A DNA stretch of 64,000 nucleotides from Pseudomonadota bacterium (GTDB taxonomy: Bacteria; Pseudomonadota; Gammaproteobacteria; Burkholderiales; Burkholderiaceae_C): contig JAJZEC010000006.1 of assembly GCA_021805825.1 (NCBI GenBank), positions 46,042-110,041 on the forward strand, given 5' to 3'. This document shows positions 47,574 through 56,857 of the stretch, piece by piece; the first letter of the stretch is position 1, and every line of letters begins with the position of its first letter. The translations under genes and the position numbers were made by a program. The notes under the pieces were generated by a model. That model had not been told where the DNA came from. It saw only the letters and a program-made list of their open reading frames with translations, and did no database searches.

Positions 47574-48866
47574 TCAGTGGCGCAGCTGGCCGTCGCCGAG
47601 CACGACCCACTTGCGGCTGGTCAGGCCTTCGAGACCGACCGGGCCGCGGGCGTGGAACTTGTCGGTGGAGATGCCGATCTCCGCGCCGAGGCCGAATTCG
47701 AAGCCGTCACTGAAGCGGGTCGATGCGTTGACCATCACCGCCGCCGAGTCGACCTCGCGCAGGAAGCGCATGGCGTGGCGGTGGTCGGTCGTGAGGATCG
47801 TGTCGGTGTGCTGCGAGCCGTAGCGGTTGATGTGGGCAATCGCTTCCTCGAGGTCGGCGACCACCTTGATCGAGATGATCGGCGCCAGGTATTCGGTGAT
47901 CCAGTCCTCTTCACGGGCTTCGCGCAGCAGCGCGGCAGCGGCCGGCAGCTGCCGCAGCAGCGCCAGACTCTGGGCGCAGCAGCGCATCTCCACGCCCTTG
48001 GCGGCGAACACCTCGCCGATGCGCGGCAGGAAGGCCGCGGCGCTGTCGGCGGCCACGAGCAGCGACTCCGCGGCGTTGCACGGGCTGTAGCGCTGGGTTT
48101 TGGCGTTGTCGGTGACCGCCACCGCCATGTCCAGATCCACCGGGGAATCGACGTAGACGTGGCAGTTCCCGTCCAGGTGCTTGATCACCGGCACCCGCGC
48201 CTCGGCGCTGATGCGTTCGATCAGACCCTTGCCCCCGCGCGGGATGATCACGTCAACGTAGCGGGGCATCGTGATCAGCTCGCCCACCGCCGCGCGTTCG
48301 GTCACCGGCACCAGCTGCACCGCATCGGCCGGCAGCGCGGCCTGCTGCAGGGCCTGCTGCACACAGGCGGCCAGCGCCCGATTGCTGTGGATGGCTTCCG
48401 ATCCCCCGCGCAGGATCACCGCATTGCCCGACTTGATGGCCAGACTCGCCGCCTCGATGGTGACGTTCGGGCGGCTTTCGAAGATCATCCCGAACACCCC
48501 GAGCGGAACGCGCATGCGCCCGACGGTGATCCCGCTGGGCCGGCTGCGCAGCTCGCTCATTTCCCCGATGGGATCGGGCAGCGCGGCGACCTGCTCGCAC
48601 GACGCCGCCATCTGCTCCAGAACCTTGTCGCCGAGCAGCAGGCGATCGATGAATGCCGGCGGCTGCCCGGCCTGGCGCGCGGCCTCGACGTCGAGGCCGT
48701 TGGCCTGCTGCAGCGCCTGGCGCTGCGCGCGCAGGATGGCGGCCAGCGTCAGCAGCGCCCGATCCTTGCGCGCGGTTTCGGCGCGCGCCATGTCGCGCGA
48801 GGCGGCGCGCGCGCGCCGCCCGATGTCGGTCATCAACTCGTGGATGCTGGTGGGGGCGCTGCTCAT
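47574..48866 (-). CDS. proA: Glutamate-5-semialdehyde dehydrogenase
   Basis: Reduces gamma-glutamyl phosphate in proline synthesis. Aldehyde-dehydrogenase fold; the cofactor-side [20 protein letters not shown] and [20 protein letters not shown] are conserved, and the catalytic Cys is in [13 protein letters not shown] (most ProA have CNAxE). [20 protein letters not shown] closes the active site. 430 aa from the ATG at 48866; the frame extends upstream only by chance. 73 bp downstream of amt. Confidence 0.95.
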   Translation of the reverse strand: MSSAPTSIHELMTDIGRRARAASRDMARAETARKDRALLTLAAILRAQRQALQQANGLDVEAARQAGQPPAFIDRLLLGDKVLEQMAASCEQVAALPDPIGEMSELRSRPSGITVGRMRVPLGVFGMIFESRPNVTIEAASLAIKSGNAVILRGGSEAIHSNRALAACVQQALQQAALPADAVQLVPVTERAAVGELITMPRYVDVIIPRGGKGLIERISAEARVPVIKHLDGNCHVYVDSPVDLDMAVAVTDNAKTQRYSPCNAAESLLVAADSAAAFLPRIGEVFAAKGVEMRCCAQSLALLRQLPAAAALLREAREEDWITEYLAPIISIKVVADLEEAIAHINRYGSQHTDTILTTDHRHAMRFLREVDSAAVMVNASTRFSDGFEFGLGAEIGISTDKFHARGPVGLEGLTSRKWVVLGDGQLRH

Positions 48867-48939
48867 CGGGGATTCCTGGGTGCAGGCGCATTGTCGCAAA
48901 AGCGCGGGTCGCGCGCCTGCGCCCCCGAGCCGCTGCGGC

Positions 48940-50139
48940 TCACCAGCTGACTTCGCGCTCCGGGGTCGAGGTGATCTGGTGGATCGACAGGTCGGCACCG
49001 TCGAATTCGGCCTCGGCATCCAGCCGCAGGCCCAGGCTGAGCTTGAGCAGGCCATAGACCACGACCCCGCCGAGCAGTGCCCAGGCGACCGCGGCCGCGG
49101 TGCCCACCAGTTGCGCACCGAGGCTGACGCCTCCGAGTCCGCCCAGAGCCGTCTGGCCGAAGATGCCGGCGGCGATGCCGCCCCAGGTGCCGCACAGCCC
49201 GTGCAGCGGCCAGACGCCCAGCACGTCGTCGATGCGCAGGCGGTTTTGCGTCAGCGTGAACATGCGCACGAACAACCAGCCGGCGACCAGTCCGGTGATC
49301 AGGGCTCCGATCGGGTGCATGACGTCCGAGCCGGCGCAGATGGCCACCAGCCCGGCCAGCGGGCCGTTGTAGACAAAGCCCGGGTCATTGCGCCCGGCGA
49401 CCAGCGCCGCGAGGGTGCCGCCCACCATCGCCAGCAGGGAATTGACCGCCACCAGCCCGGAGATCCTGGTCACGCTTTGCGCGCTCATCACGTTGAACCC
49501 GAACCAGCCGACGACCAGGATCCACGAACCCAGCGCCAGGAAGGGGATGCTCGACGGCGGGTGCGGGTTGACCCGGCCGTCGCGGTAGCGCCCATTGCGC
49601 GCGCCCAGCAGCAGCACCGCCGGCAGCGCCAGCCAGCCACCCATGGCATGCACCACGATCGACCCCGCGAAGTCGTGGAAGGGAACGCCGAACACCGAGC
49701 GCATCCATGCCTGCACGCCGAAGCGATCTCCCCACATCGCGCCTTCGAACAGCGGGTACACCAGCCCCACGATGAGGGCGGTGGCCAGCAGTTGGGGATA
49801 GAACCGCGCGCGCTCGGCGATGCCCCCCGAGATGATGGCCGGAACCGCCGCTGCGAAGGTGAGCAGGAAGAAGAAGCGCGTCAGCGCCAGCCCGTCGTCC
49901 AGGTTGAGGGTGGCTGCCGGGGACAGGAAGCTCACGCCATAGGCGATCGTGTAGCCGACGAAGTAGTACGCCAGCGTGGCCACCGAGAAGTCGGTGAGGA
50001 TCTTCACCAGGGCGTTGACCTGGTTCTTGCGGCGGACGGTGCCGAGTTCGAGGAAGGCGAATCCGGCGTGCATGAACAGCACCAGGATGGCGCCCAGAAG
50101 CAGGAACAGTACGTTGCTGCCGGTTTGCAGGGCTTGCAT
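48940..50139 (-). CDS. amt: Ammonium transporter
   Basis: 399-residue inner-membrane channel with 11 predicted helices. The Amt-typical [21 protein letters not shown]-terminus, the pore region [20 protein letters not shown] (first His) and [20 protein letters not shown] (second His) are intact. Short cytosolic C-terminus. The ATG at 50139 has a GGAG Shine-Dalgarno 10 nt upstream. No glnK gene follows (proA is next). Expression is probably sigma-54/NtrC-controlled, judged from the upstream sites described separately. Confidence 0.95.
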   Translation of the reverse strand: MQALQTGSNVLFLLLGAILVLFMHAGFAFLELGTVRRKNQVNALVKILTDFSVATLAYYFVGYTIAYGVSFLSPAATLNLDDGLALTRFFFLLTFAAAVPAIISGGIAERARFYPQLLATALIVGLVYPLFEGAMWGDRFGVQAWMRSVFGVPFHDFAGSIVVHAMGGWLALPAVLLLGARNGRYRDGRVNPHPPSSIPFLALGSWILVVGWFGFNVMSAQSVTRISGLVAVNSLLAMVGGTLAALVAGRNDPGFVYNGPLAGLVAICAGSDVMHPIGALITGLVAGWLFVRMFTLTQNRLRIDDVLGVWPLHGLCGTWGGIAAGIFGQTALGGLGGVSLGAQLVGTAAAVAWALLGGVVVYGLLKLSLGLRLDAEAEFDGADLSIHQITSTPEREVSW

Positions 50140-50196
50140 GGACAGGGAACTCCGTGCGGAAAGGTGCACCAGGTTGGAAAGGCGGGCACCACGCGG

Positions 50197-50213
50197 AAGC
50201 AGGAATCATGCCC
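50197..50213 (-). promoter_or_regulatory. Candidate sigma-54 promoter of amt
   Basis: On the minus strand GGGCATGATTCCTGCTT: GG, ten bases (CATGATTCCT), then GC - the strict -24/-12 spacing. It matches 5 of 7 in TGGCACG and 4 of 5 in TTGCT. Predicted start about 50188, giving a 48-nt leader to the amt ATG. Confidence 0.55.
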
Positions 50214-50268
50214 GAACTCTCCGCCTTGGTGCGCCCGCGCTCCGCGACGGTGCGCGGCGCGGCACAGC

Positions 50269-50283
50269 GCACCATCGTGGGGC
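50269..50283. promoter_or_regulatory. Candidate NtrC-binding site 1 upstream of amt
   Basis: GCACCATCGTGGGGC: matches GCACCA-N3-TGGTGC at 11 of 12 positions. About 88 bp upstream of the predicted sigma-54 start. Confidence 0.5.
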
Positions 50284-50286
50284 GAT

Positions 50287-50301
50287 GCATCGTCGTGGTG
50301 C
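50287..50301. promoter_or_regulatory. Candidate NtrC-binding site 2 upstream of amt
   Basis: GCATCGTCGTGGTGC: matches GCACCA-N3-TGGTGC at 10 of 12 positions, with a perfect right half. Centre 18 bp from site 1; more half-sites lie at 50166, 50186, 50227 and 50337. Confidence 0.45.
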
Positions 50302-50376
50302 ATTCCGGGGCGTGGATGCCCCGGCTTGGTGCGCTTCCCGGATGCCGCGCGAAGGTTCCGGGCACGCGGCGCGGAC

Positions 50377-51207
50377 TCAGGGCTGCCGCAGTTCGAGGAC
50401 GTCGTGCATGTCGTAGAGGCCGCTGCTGCGCGTGGCGAGGAAGCGCACCGCGCGCAGGCTTCCCTCGGCGTAGGTCGCGCGGCTGCTCGACTTGTGGGTG
50501 ATTTCCACTCGCTCCCCGGTGCCGGCGAACAGCACCGTGTGGTCGCCGACGATGTCCCCGCCGCGCACCACGGAAAAGCCGATCGACCGCGCCGCGCGTT
50601 CTCCGGTATGACCGTGGCGCGCCCACACCGCATCGCCGGGCCAGTCGCGCCCGGCGGCCCGCGCGACCACCTCGCCCATCTTCAGGGCGGTTCCCGATGG
50701 CGCATCGACCTTGTGGCGATGGTGGGCTTCGATGACCTCGATGTCGAAGCCCTGTGCCAGCGCGCGCGCAGCCTGTTCGAGCAGCTTGAGCACCACGTTG
50801 ACCCCCACGCTCATGTTGGGCGACAGCACCAGCGGGATATGCTCGGCCGCGGCCTCGATGCGCTGCCGCGCGGCGGCGTCGAAGCCGGTGGTGCCCACGA
50901 CCATGGCCACGCCGGCCGACGCGCAGGCCTGCAGATGCTGCAGCGTCGCCTCGGGGCGGGTGAAGTCGATCAGGAAGTCGGCGTCGCGCAAGCCCTGGTG
51001 CAGGTCGGCGAGCACCTCCACGCCCGTATGCAGGCCGAGTGGCGCACCGGCATCCTGGCCGAGCAGCGCGGAGTCGGCGCGGTCGAGCGCGCCGCACAGG
51101 AGGCAATCGGGCGCGGCCATGATGGCTTCGATGAGCATGCGCCCCATGCGCCCGCTGCTTCCGGCAACCGCGATGCGGTACGGGGGGCTTGGCGGCTGGC
51201 GGCTCAT
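50377..51207 (-). CDS. dapB: 4-hydroxy-tetrahydrodipicolinate reductase
   Basis: Second committed step of lysine and diaminopimelate synthesis. N-terminal dinucleotide fold [16 protein letters not shown]; the catalytic [20 protein letters not shown] (His-His and Lys) is complete, and the C-terminus has [20 protein letters not shown]. 276 aa. ATG at 51207 shares ATGA with the bamE stop, a pairing seen in other Burkholderiales. Confidence 0.97.
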   Translation of the reverse strand: MSRQPPSPPYRIAVAGSSGRMGRMLIEAIMAAPDCLLCGALDRADSALLGQDAGAPLGLHTGVEVLADLHQGLRDADFLIDFTRPEATLQHLQACASAGVAMVVGTTGFDAAARQRIEAAAEHIPLVLSPNMSVGVNVVLKLLEQAARALAQGFDIEVIEAHHRHKVDAPSGTALKMGEVVARAAGRDWPGDAVWARHGHTGERAARSIGFSVVRGGDIVGDHTVLFAGTGERVEITHKSSSRATYAEGSLRAVRFLATRSSGLYDMHDVLELRQP

Positions 51208-51875
51208 GGCGCGGGCGCCGGCGGCAGCAGGGAGATCGACGGCGCGGATGCCGGCGGCTGCAGCAGCTGCTGGTTGTCCTGCTCGGCCTGCGCGCGCAGC
51301 TTGTCGATCTCCGTCGCCGGGGCGACGACGGTCAGCGGCCCGGCTTGCGATGCCGCCCGGGCCGGCTGCTGCTGCAGCTTCTTGCGCGCCGCGGCGATCT
51401 GCGCCTGCAGCTGCGCCTGCGTCAGCCGCGGCGCCTTGCTGCTGCCTGCGTGCAGGGTGTTGATCTGCGCGACGAACTGATCCTCCGAGGGCAGCGGGTC
51501 GCCCTGGGTGCGCAGCAGGCGCCCCTGCTTGTCGAACACGACGGTGAAGCGGCGGACGATGGGCGGCTGGTAGCCCTGGCGCAGGCTGAATACATATTCC
51601 CAGCGATTGGCGTGGAACACGTCCTGCAGCAACGGTGTGCCCAGGATGTTGCGAACCTGGGACTTGCTCATCCCGGGGTGCAGCTCGGCCGCCATCTCCC
51701 GCGATACGAAATTGCCCTGGATGACGTCGATCCGATAGGGCTTGAACAGGTTCGTCAGGTCCTGCTGCTGGGTCTGGGTGCTGCACGCCCCCAGGGCGAG
51801 CAGGCTGAGCAGACCCAGCATGCTGCCCAGCGCCAGGCGCGCGGGGCGGTGAGCCAACAAGGACGACAGGGGCAT
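51204..51875 (-). CDS. bamE: Outer membrane assembly lipoprotein BamE
   Basis: Accessory lipoprotein of the BAM complex. Lipobox LGAC with Cys at residue 31 after a hydrophobic signal. The BamE/SmpA domain spans about 45-125 ([46 protein letters not shown]). At 223 aa it is about twice the E. coli length: a Gln/Ala-rich, partly coiled-coil-like C-terminal extension (about 140-223) follows. Divergent from fur. Confidence 0.94.
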   Translation of the reverse strand: MPLSSLLAHRPARLALGSMLGLLSLLALGACSTQTQQQDLTNLFKPYRIDVIQGNFVSREMAAELHPGMSKSQVRNILGTPLLQDVFHANRWEYVFSLRQGYQPPIVRRFTVVFDKQGRLLRTQGDPLPSEDQFVAQINTLHAGSSKAPRLTQAQLQAQIAAARKKLQQQPARAASQAGPLTVVAPATEIDKLRAQAEQDNQQLLQPPASAPSISLLPPAPAP

Positions 51876-51978
51876 GGAGGATGGTGCTCGAAATCGGGGT
51901 GCGGATCGGCCGCGAGCCGGGGGTCAGTCCCGGGTGCGAACCGGGACTGTGCCGGGCCGGACGGCCATGCGGACGGAC

Positions 51979-52008
51979 TTGGGCGGCAGGAATGAGCTGA
52001 ACTATCAT
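51979..52008 (+). promoter_or_regulatory. Candidate sigma-70 promoter of fur
   Basis: TTGGGC (51979-51984), an 18-bp spacer, then TATCAT (52003-52008), 26 bp before the fur ATG, in the bamE-fur divergent region. Confidence 0.45.
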
Positions 52009-52034
52009 CCGGATTCTAAACATCGCCCGACTCC

Positions 52035-52493
52035 ATGACCCTTTCGAACGCCAGAGGCTTGCGCAGCACGGGGTTGAAGGTCACCCAGCCGCGGTTGCGG
52101 ATCCTGGAAATCTTCCAGAAGGGCGCGATGCGCCACATGACCGCCGAGGACGTCTACCGCGAGCTGCTGCACGAGAATGCGCGCGACATCGGCCTGGCCA
52201 CGGTGTACCGGGTGCTGACCCAGTTCGAGCAGGCCGGGATCCTGTCGCGCACGCATTTCGAGTCCGGCAAGGCGATGTTCGAAATCAACGAGGGCAAGCA
52301 CCACGACCATCTGCTGTGCCTGGACTGCGGGCGGGTGGAGGAATTCGTGGACGCCGAGATCGAGCGCCGCCAGCGCAACATCGCCGCCGAGCGCGGTTTC
52401 GCATTGCAGGATCATTCGCTGGCCCTGTACGCCAACTGCAGCCGCGCCGACTGCCCCCACCGTCCGCGGCCGGACTCCTCCGCGGCCTCTTGA
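52035..52493 (+). CDS. fur: Ferric uptake regulator
   Basis: Iron-dependent repressor. N-terminal winged helix ([40 protein letters not shown]) and C-terminal metal/dimer domain ([17 protein letters not shown] with CxxC structural zinc). A second Cys pair is in YANCSRADC. 152 aa. ATG at 52035. Divergent from bamE, a gene order conserved in beta- and gammaproteobacteria. Confidence 0.97.
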   Translation: MTLSNARGLRSTGLKVTQPRLRILEIFQKGAMRHMTAEDVYRELLHENARDIGLATVYRVLTQFEQAGILSRTHFESGKAMFEINEGKHHDHLLCLDCGRVEEFVDAEIERRQRNIAAERGFALQDHSLALYANCSRADCPHRPRPDSSAAS

Positions 52494-52513
52494 GCCGGGC
52501 TCGGCCGGTGCTG

Positions 52514-52547
52514 AGCCGAAGCCGCCTCTCAGCCGAAGCCGCCTCTC
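52514..52547. repeat. 17-bp perfect tandem duplication at the fur-hprK junction
   Basis: AGCCGAAGCCGCCTCTC is present twice at 52514-52530 and 52531-52547. The second copy reaches into the hprK stop codon on the minus strand (TGA = 52548-52546). Confidence 0.85.
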
Positions 52548-53502
52548 AGTCCTCGCTGCTGTCGAGCATCGCCTGGCGCTGGCGCTCCTGGAACTCCTTG
52601 AAGGTGTCGATGCCCCGCAGCTGCAGGATGCTGTTGCGCACCGCGGCCTCCACCAGCACCGCCAGGTTGCGCCCGGCTTCGACCGGAATCAGCACCTTGC
52701 GGATGGCCACCCCCAGAACGTCCTGACGCACATTGCCGGTGGGCAGGCGCTCGAAGTCGGAATCCTGGGTGTCGCGCCGCACCAGGTGCACGATCAGGCG
52801 CAGGCGCATCTTGCGGCGTACCGCGGTCTCGCCGAAGATGGTGCGGATGTCGAGGATTCCGATTCCCCGCACCTCCAGCAGGTTCTGCAGCAGCGGAGGG
52901 CAATGGCCCTCGATGGTGGTCTGCGAAACGCGCGACAGTTCGACGCAGTCGTCGGCCACCAGGCCGTGGCCGCGGGAGATCAGCTCCAGCCCGAGCTCGC
53001 TCTTGCCCAGGCCCGATTCGCCGGTGATCAGCACCCCCAGTCCGAAGATGTCCATGAACACCCCATGCAGGGTGGTGCGGTTGGCGAACAGCTTGGACAG
53101 GTAGGCGCGCAGGACATCGATGACAAAGGCCGCCGGCTCGTCGGTGACGAACACCGGAATGCCTGCGTCGTCGCAGGTCTGCAGCAACGCCGGCGGCGGA
53201 TCCTGGCCGTCCGCGATGACCAGCGCCGGCGGGCCGAGTCCGACGACCCGGCGAACGCGGCGGCCGCTGTCGGCCTCGTCGTCATGCAGCAGGTAGTGCA
53301 CTTCCCGCCAGCCGAGGATCTGCACCCGGTACGGATGGATGTAATTCAGGTAGCCGACGAGGTCGGCTCCTGAAGTGGCGCCCTGCACCGCGGCGTCGTC
53401 GAAATGCCGCTCGGGATGGCTCTGCCCGGCGACCCAGCGCCATTTCAGCAAGGCCGCATTGGCTTCGAACAGCCGATCGGCGGGTAGGGTGGTGGCTTTC
53501 AA
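52546..53502 (-). CDS. hprK: HPr kinase/phosphorylase
   Basis: Phosphorylates and dephosphorylates the Ser of HPr-like proteins in the PTS-Ntr system of betaproteobacteria. The C-terminal P-loop [18 protein letters not shown], HPrK motif [18 protein letters not shown] and the end [18 protein letters not shown] are complete; the N-terminal domain is also present. The best start is TTG at 53502 ([15 protein letters not shown]), giving 318 aa, 40 bp after the ptsN stop. Convergent with fur. Confidence 0.94.
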   Translation of the reverse strand: MKATTLPADRLFEANAALLKWRWVAGQSHPERHFDDAAVQGATSGADLVGYLNYIHPYRVQILGWREVHYLLHDDEADSGRRVRRVVGLGPPALVIADGQDPPPALLQTCDDAGIPVFVTDEPAAFVIDVLRAYLSKLFANRTTLHGVFMDIFGLGVLITGESGLGKSELGLELISRGHGLVADDCVELSRVSQTTIEGHCPPLLQNLLEVRGIGILDIRTIFGETAVRRKMRLRLIVHLVRRDTQDSDFERLPTGNVRQDVLGVAIRKVLIPVEAGRNLAVLVEAAVRNSILQLRGIDTFKEFQERQRQAMLDSSED

Positions 53503-53542
53503 CGCTGCGGGTGCCTGGGATCCTGCCTTGCCGCCACGGCCC

Positions 53543-54013
53543 TCAGGCTGCGTGCTGCAGGGTCGTCCACTCGTGCACCAGATGGTGCAGCGCGGACGCG
53601 TCCGGCGCCTCGAGCAGGCGCTTGCGGAACGCGTCGTCGGAGAGCATCTCGGCGACCACCGAAAGCAGCTCGAGGTGCTTGCCCGAGGCCGCCTCGGGCA
53701 CCAGCAGGAACACCAGCAGCTGCACGGCCTGGTTGTCCGGTGCCTCGAACGGAACCGGCGAAGCCAGGCGCACCAGGGCCGCGCTGGGCTGGCGCAGGCC
53801 CTTGATGCGCCCGTGGGGAATCGCCACCCCCTGGCCGAGCCCGGTCGAGCCCATGCGTTCACGGGCGAAGAGGTTGTCGGTGACCACGGAGCGTGCCAGC
53901 CCGAGGTGGTTCTCGAACAGCAGGCCCGCGAACTCGAAGGCGCGCTTTTTGCTGCTGGCCTCGACGTTCACCTGAACGTGAGCCAGCGGCAGGATCTGGG
54001 CCAGGGGATTCAT
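53543..54013 (-). CDS. ptsN: PTS IIA-like nitrogen regulatory protein (EIIA-Ntr)
   Basis: Phosphocarrier and regulator of potassium and nitrogen metabolism. Phospho-His lies in [15 protein letters not shown] (about residue 66). The EIIA fold is seen in [20 protein letters not shown] and [20 protein letters not shown]. 156 aa. ATG at 54013. It stands between hpf and hprK, part of the usual rpoN-hpf-ptsN-hprK series. Confidence 0.96.
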   Translation of the reverse strand: MNPLAQILPLAHVQVNVEASSKKRAFEFAGLLFENHLGLARSVVTDNLFARERMGSTGLGQGVAIPHGRIKGLRQPSAALVRLASPVPFEAPDNQAVQLLVFLLVPEAASGKHLELLSVVAEMLSDDAFRKRLLEAPDASALHHLVHEWTTLQHAA

Positions 54014-54237
54014 GGCATCGGGATCATGCGGATGTTGGAGGGGCTCCAGGGCCCGCGCGTGCCTCCATCGGGGGCGTTCGGGGCGGCCGGTCCGGCCGCG
54101 GCATGCAGATCCGTGAACGGGCCTGCGGTCGTGGCAATGGCTGAGTGTATCGTCTGATGCGAAGCCTGGAGAAACCCTGTCGAGCGTTGCGGAGGCGGGC
54201 GCAGGGCGTGCCGCGCGCCCGCCGCGCGCGCGAGGGC

Positions 54238-54573
54238 TCAGGACGCGGCCAGGTGCTTGCCCGCGACCGCCTGATGTCCGCGGGTGCGGTTCTTGTGCTC
54301 GACGACCTGGCGGTCGATCTTGTCGACCAGTTCGTCGATGGCCGCGTACAGATCCTCGTCCTGGCTCTCGGCGAAGATATTGCGCCCTTTCAATTGGAGG
54401 TTGCATTCGGCTCGCTGGCGGCGTTCCTTTTCCTTCTGTTTTTCCACCGACAGCAGTACGTTGACGCTGATCAGCTGGTCGGAGTGCCGGGTCACGCGGT
54501 GCAGCTTGGATTCGACGTAGCTGCGAAGCGCCGGGGTGACCTCCATATGGTGGCCGCTGATGGTCAGGTTCAT
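54238..54573 (-). CDS. hpf: Ribosome hibernation promoting factor (short type)
   Basis: Binds 30S subunits and helps form 100S dimers in stationary phase. 111 aa without the long-HPF C-terminal domain. [20 protein letters not shown] at the start and [20 protein letters not shown] (beta-alpha-beta end) fit the family. A strong AGGAGGG Shine-Dalgarno sits 5 nt before the ATG at 54573. 224 bp upstream of ptsN. Normally follows rpoN, but here rpoN is 2.3 kb away. Confidence 0.97.
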   Translation of the reverse strand: MNLTISGHHMEVTPALRSYVESKLHRVTRHSDQLISVNVLLSVEKQKEKERRQRAECNLQLKGRNIFAESQDEDLYAAIDELVDKIDRQVVEHKNRTRGHQAVAGKHLAAS

Positions 54574-54945
54574 GAATCCCTCCTGATTCGAACGAACTGG
54601 GGTTGCAGGGTCGGGTGCCCCCGGCGGCGTGTTCCGTCGCCAGAGGGCCCAGCCGGGTTGCGCGCTGCCCCGCTGCGCGCTGGGTAGGGACGGCGCTTCG
54701 CGGCCCTCGCGCCCCCGGCGATGCCAGTGTGCGCCCGCCGACGGGCAAAATCAAGCGGATCGGTGGCGGCCCTGCCTGGCGGGATTCGGCTTCCGTCATC
54801 GGTCGCCAAACGGCGTCGATATGCAGGTTTTTATGCCTCTACTTCGCACAATCCCCTTCATGTCCCCAGGCTGCCGTCAGCCTGGGCGCGCTGGCGGCAG
54901 ACGCAGGGCCGGTGGCCGGTTCTCAGGCGCGGGCGGCCAGGCGGG
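54574..54945. other. 372-bp intergenic region, no gene seen
   Basis: Between the TauE/SafE gene and hpf. It contains the hpf Shine-Dalgarno, an inverted repeat CCCAGGCTG...CAGCCTGGG (54865-54884, 54877-54886 region) and an AT-richer stretch at 54815-54850, possibly the hpf promoter or end of the TauE/SafE transcript. A sigma-54-like pair near 54603-54622 has an 11-bp spacer and is not counted. Confidence 0.5.
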
Positions 54946-56205
54946 TCACAGCCAACCCAGGCCGCGCGCCAGCATGCTGCACGCCACCAAGCCGATCATG
55001 GGCACGAAGATCTTCTTCAGGTGCACATTGGACAGGTGCATCAGCGTCTTGGCGCCGAGCATGGATCCGGCCAGCACCCCCAGCGCCACCGGGGCGGCGA
55101 TCATCGGGTCGATGTCGCCGCGGTGGAAGAAGATGCCGGCGGATGCCGCTGCCGTCACCCCGATCATGAAATTGCTCGTCGTCGTCGAGACCTTCATCGG
55201 CAGGCGCATCGCGGTGTCCATGGCCAGGACCTTGAAGGTTCCGCTGCCGATCCCGAGCAGGCCGGAGACCAGCCCGGCCACGTACATCATGCCGAAGCCG
55301 GCCGGTACGTGGGCGACGTTGTAGGGCACGTCGCTCCTGGTGCGGCGGTCGGCGTAGACGCCCGGCAACCTCAGTCGCACGGCCCAGGGGTGGTTCTGCA
55401 CGCCCCGTGGCAACTCCTCGCCCAGGCGCAGTACCAGCGGGGCGCCGGACACCAGCAGGATGATGCCGAACACGACGAACAGCACCGTGTCGTTGAGCAT
55501 CGACGACACCAGTGCGCCGCAGATCGCACCGATCGTCGTGGCGATCTCGAGGAACATACCCACGCGCAGGTTGGTCATGCGGTCGCGCACATAGGCTGCC
55601 GCGGCGCCTGAGGAGGTGGCGATCACCGACACGATGGAGGCGCCGATCGCGCTGGCGAAGGGTACGCGGAAGACGAGTGTGAGGATCGGCACGATGAACA
55701 CGCCGCCACCCAGTCCGGCCAGCGCGCCCACGAAGCCGGCGAACATGCTGCTCAGCGCGATGAAGAGGAAGTCCGCCACGGTGCCGTTGGGCATGCTCGT
55801 CGACGACGGCCTGGCGACATGCGTGCCGATGCCGAAAATGCTGGTCAGCAGGATCGCCAGCACCAGCGCGGTGATCAGCACGTAGGCGCGATCCTTCTCG
55901 ATGGCGAAGGCGACGATGGACACCGCGACCCGCAGCACCGGGGTGGCCACCAGCAGGAGCAGGCCGGCGCTGATGATGGCCATCGGGCGTCCCGCCAGCA
56001 GGCCGGCGCTCACCCCCGACACGGTATCGGGAAAGGTCGAGCCCGCGCTGTGGCCGAACAGCGGCAGCAGGTAGCCGTAGACGACTCCGGCGAGGATGAT
56101 GGCTACGCTGAGCAGCACCCCGACGCGCAGCACGCCGCTGATGATGAGTTCGGTCTTGCGGATCAGGCTGTCGTCGGCTCCGGCGGGGGGCGTCGTGGTG
56201 CTCAT
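54946..56205 (-). CDS. DUF1634-TauE/SafE fusion membrane exporter
   Basis: 419 residues, integral membrane. Residues 15-125 hold three helices of DUF1634 type (SGVLRVGVLLSVAIILAGVV, ...LLVATPVLRVAVSIVAFAIE). From about 150 on, the TauE/SafE domain begins (FIALSSMFAGFVGALAGLGG), with the second repeat at LVSGLLGIGSGTFKVLAMDT. TauE/SafE proteins export sulfite, sulfoacetate or similar organic anions. In many bacteria the DUF1634 protein and the TauE/SafE permease are separate adjacent genes; here they are one chain. ATG at 56205. Confidence 0.88.
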   Translation of the reverse strand: MSTTTPPAGADDSLIRKTELIISGVLRVGVLLSVAIILAGVVYGYLLPLFGHSAGSTFPDTVSGVSAGLLAGRPMAIISAGLLLLVATPVLRVAVSIVAFAIEKDRAYVLITALVLAILLTSIFGIGTHVARPSSTSMPNGTVADFLFIALSSMFAGFVGALAGLGGGVFIVPILTLVFRVPFASAIGASIVSVIATSSGAAAAYVRDRMTNLRVGMFLEIATTIGAICGALVSSMLNDTVLFVVFGIILLVSGAPLVLRLGEELPRGVQNHPWAVRLRLPGVYADRRTRSDVPYNVAHVPAGFGMMYVAGLVSGLLGIGSGTFKVLAMDTAMRLPMKVSTTTSNFMIGVTAAASAGIFFHRGDIDPMIAAPVALGVLAGSMLGAKTLMHLSNVHLKKIFVPMIGLVACSMLARGLGWL

Positions 56206-56246
56206 GGTTGGCGGGGCTGGCTGGCGCGAGCCGAAAGGCAGGGGGT

Positions 56247-56260
56247 GGCCTTGCAAGGCC
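56247..56260. promoter_or_regulatory. Perfect 14-bp palindrome in TauE/SafE leader
   Basis: GGCCTTGCAAGGCC at 56247-56260, 14 bp after a minus-strand TAGAAT hexamer (56275-56280) that is a likely -10 box for the TauE/SafE gene. Position fits an operator. Confidence 0.4.
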
Positions 56261-56318
56261 TACGGGCGAGGCGAATTCTAGTGGCTTGCCGGCGCGTTGC
56301 CGGCGCCCGGCGCTCTGC

Positions 56319-56324
56319 GACAAT
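56319..56324 (+). promoter_or_regulatory. Candidate -10-like hexamer of rfaE2
   Basis: GACAAT on the plus strand, 7 nt (GCCTGCC) before the chosen ATG at 56332; one more of the -10/ATG pairs without Shine-Dalgarno. Confidence 0.3.
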
Positions 56325-56331
56325 GCCTGCC

Positions 56332-56844
56332 ATGCAACGGGCCGACGAAACCCTGGCCGCGCCGGATTTCCTGCGCAAGATCTGCGCGCCGCAGCAGGTC
56401 GGCGCCGCGCTGCTTGCGCTGCCGCGTCCGCTGGTGTTCACCAATGGGGTGTTCGACATCCTGCATCGCGGCCATGTCACCTATCTGGCGCAGGCGCGCG
56501 CCCTGGGCGCCGCGCTGGTCGTCGGTGTCAACTCCGACGCCTCGGCGCGCAGCCTCGGCAAGGGGCCGGATCGCCCGATCAACCCCGAATACGATCGCGC
56601 GCTGATGCTGGCGGCGCTGCAGAGCGTCGACCTCGTGGTGCTGTTCGACGAAAGTACCCCGTTGCACTTGTTGCAACAGCTGCGGCCCGATCTGTATGTC
56701 AAGGGCGGGGACTACGACGTCGACGCGCTGCCCGAGGCCGAACTCGTGCGATCCTGGGGCGGCGACGCCCGGGCACTGCCCCTGGTCGGCGGCCGCTCGA
56801 CCACCGCGCTGGTACGGCGCATCCGCGGCACCACCGGCGACTGA
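56332..56844 (+). CDS. rfaE2: D-glycero-beta-D-manno-heptose 1-phosphate adenylyltransferase
   Basis: Makes ADP-heptose for the LPS core; stand-alone second domain of HldE, as in other betaproteobacteria. Nucleotidyltransferase motif FTNGVFDILHRGHVTYLAQA (HxGH), then SDASARSLGKGPDRPINPE and DLYVKGGDYDVDALPEAELV. 170 aa. An ATG at 56323 in frame is an alternative start. It is the only plus-strand gene between hpf and argS except for the small PsiF-like gene further on. Its stop is 13 bp from that of rpoN (convergent). Confidence 0.94.
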   Translation: MQRADETLAAPDFLRKICAPQQVGAALLALPRPLVFTNGVFDILHRGHVTYLAQARALGAALVVGVNSDASARSLGKGPDRPINPEYDRALMLAALQSVDLVVLFDESTPLHLLQQLRPDLYVKGGDYDVDALPEAELVRSWGGDARALPLVGGRSTTALVRRIRGTTGD

Positions 56845-56857
56845 ATCCGCGCCGGCC

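Noticed and set aside
48271..51480. 1069-codon plus-strand frame opposite proA, amt and dapB
   Set aside because: Spans three well-supported minus-strand genes; no domain and biased composition.
54603..54622. Sigma-54-like promoter before hpf on the minus strand
   Set aside because: The GG and GC elements are 11 bp apart, not the required 10.
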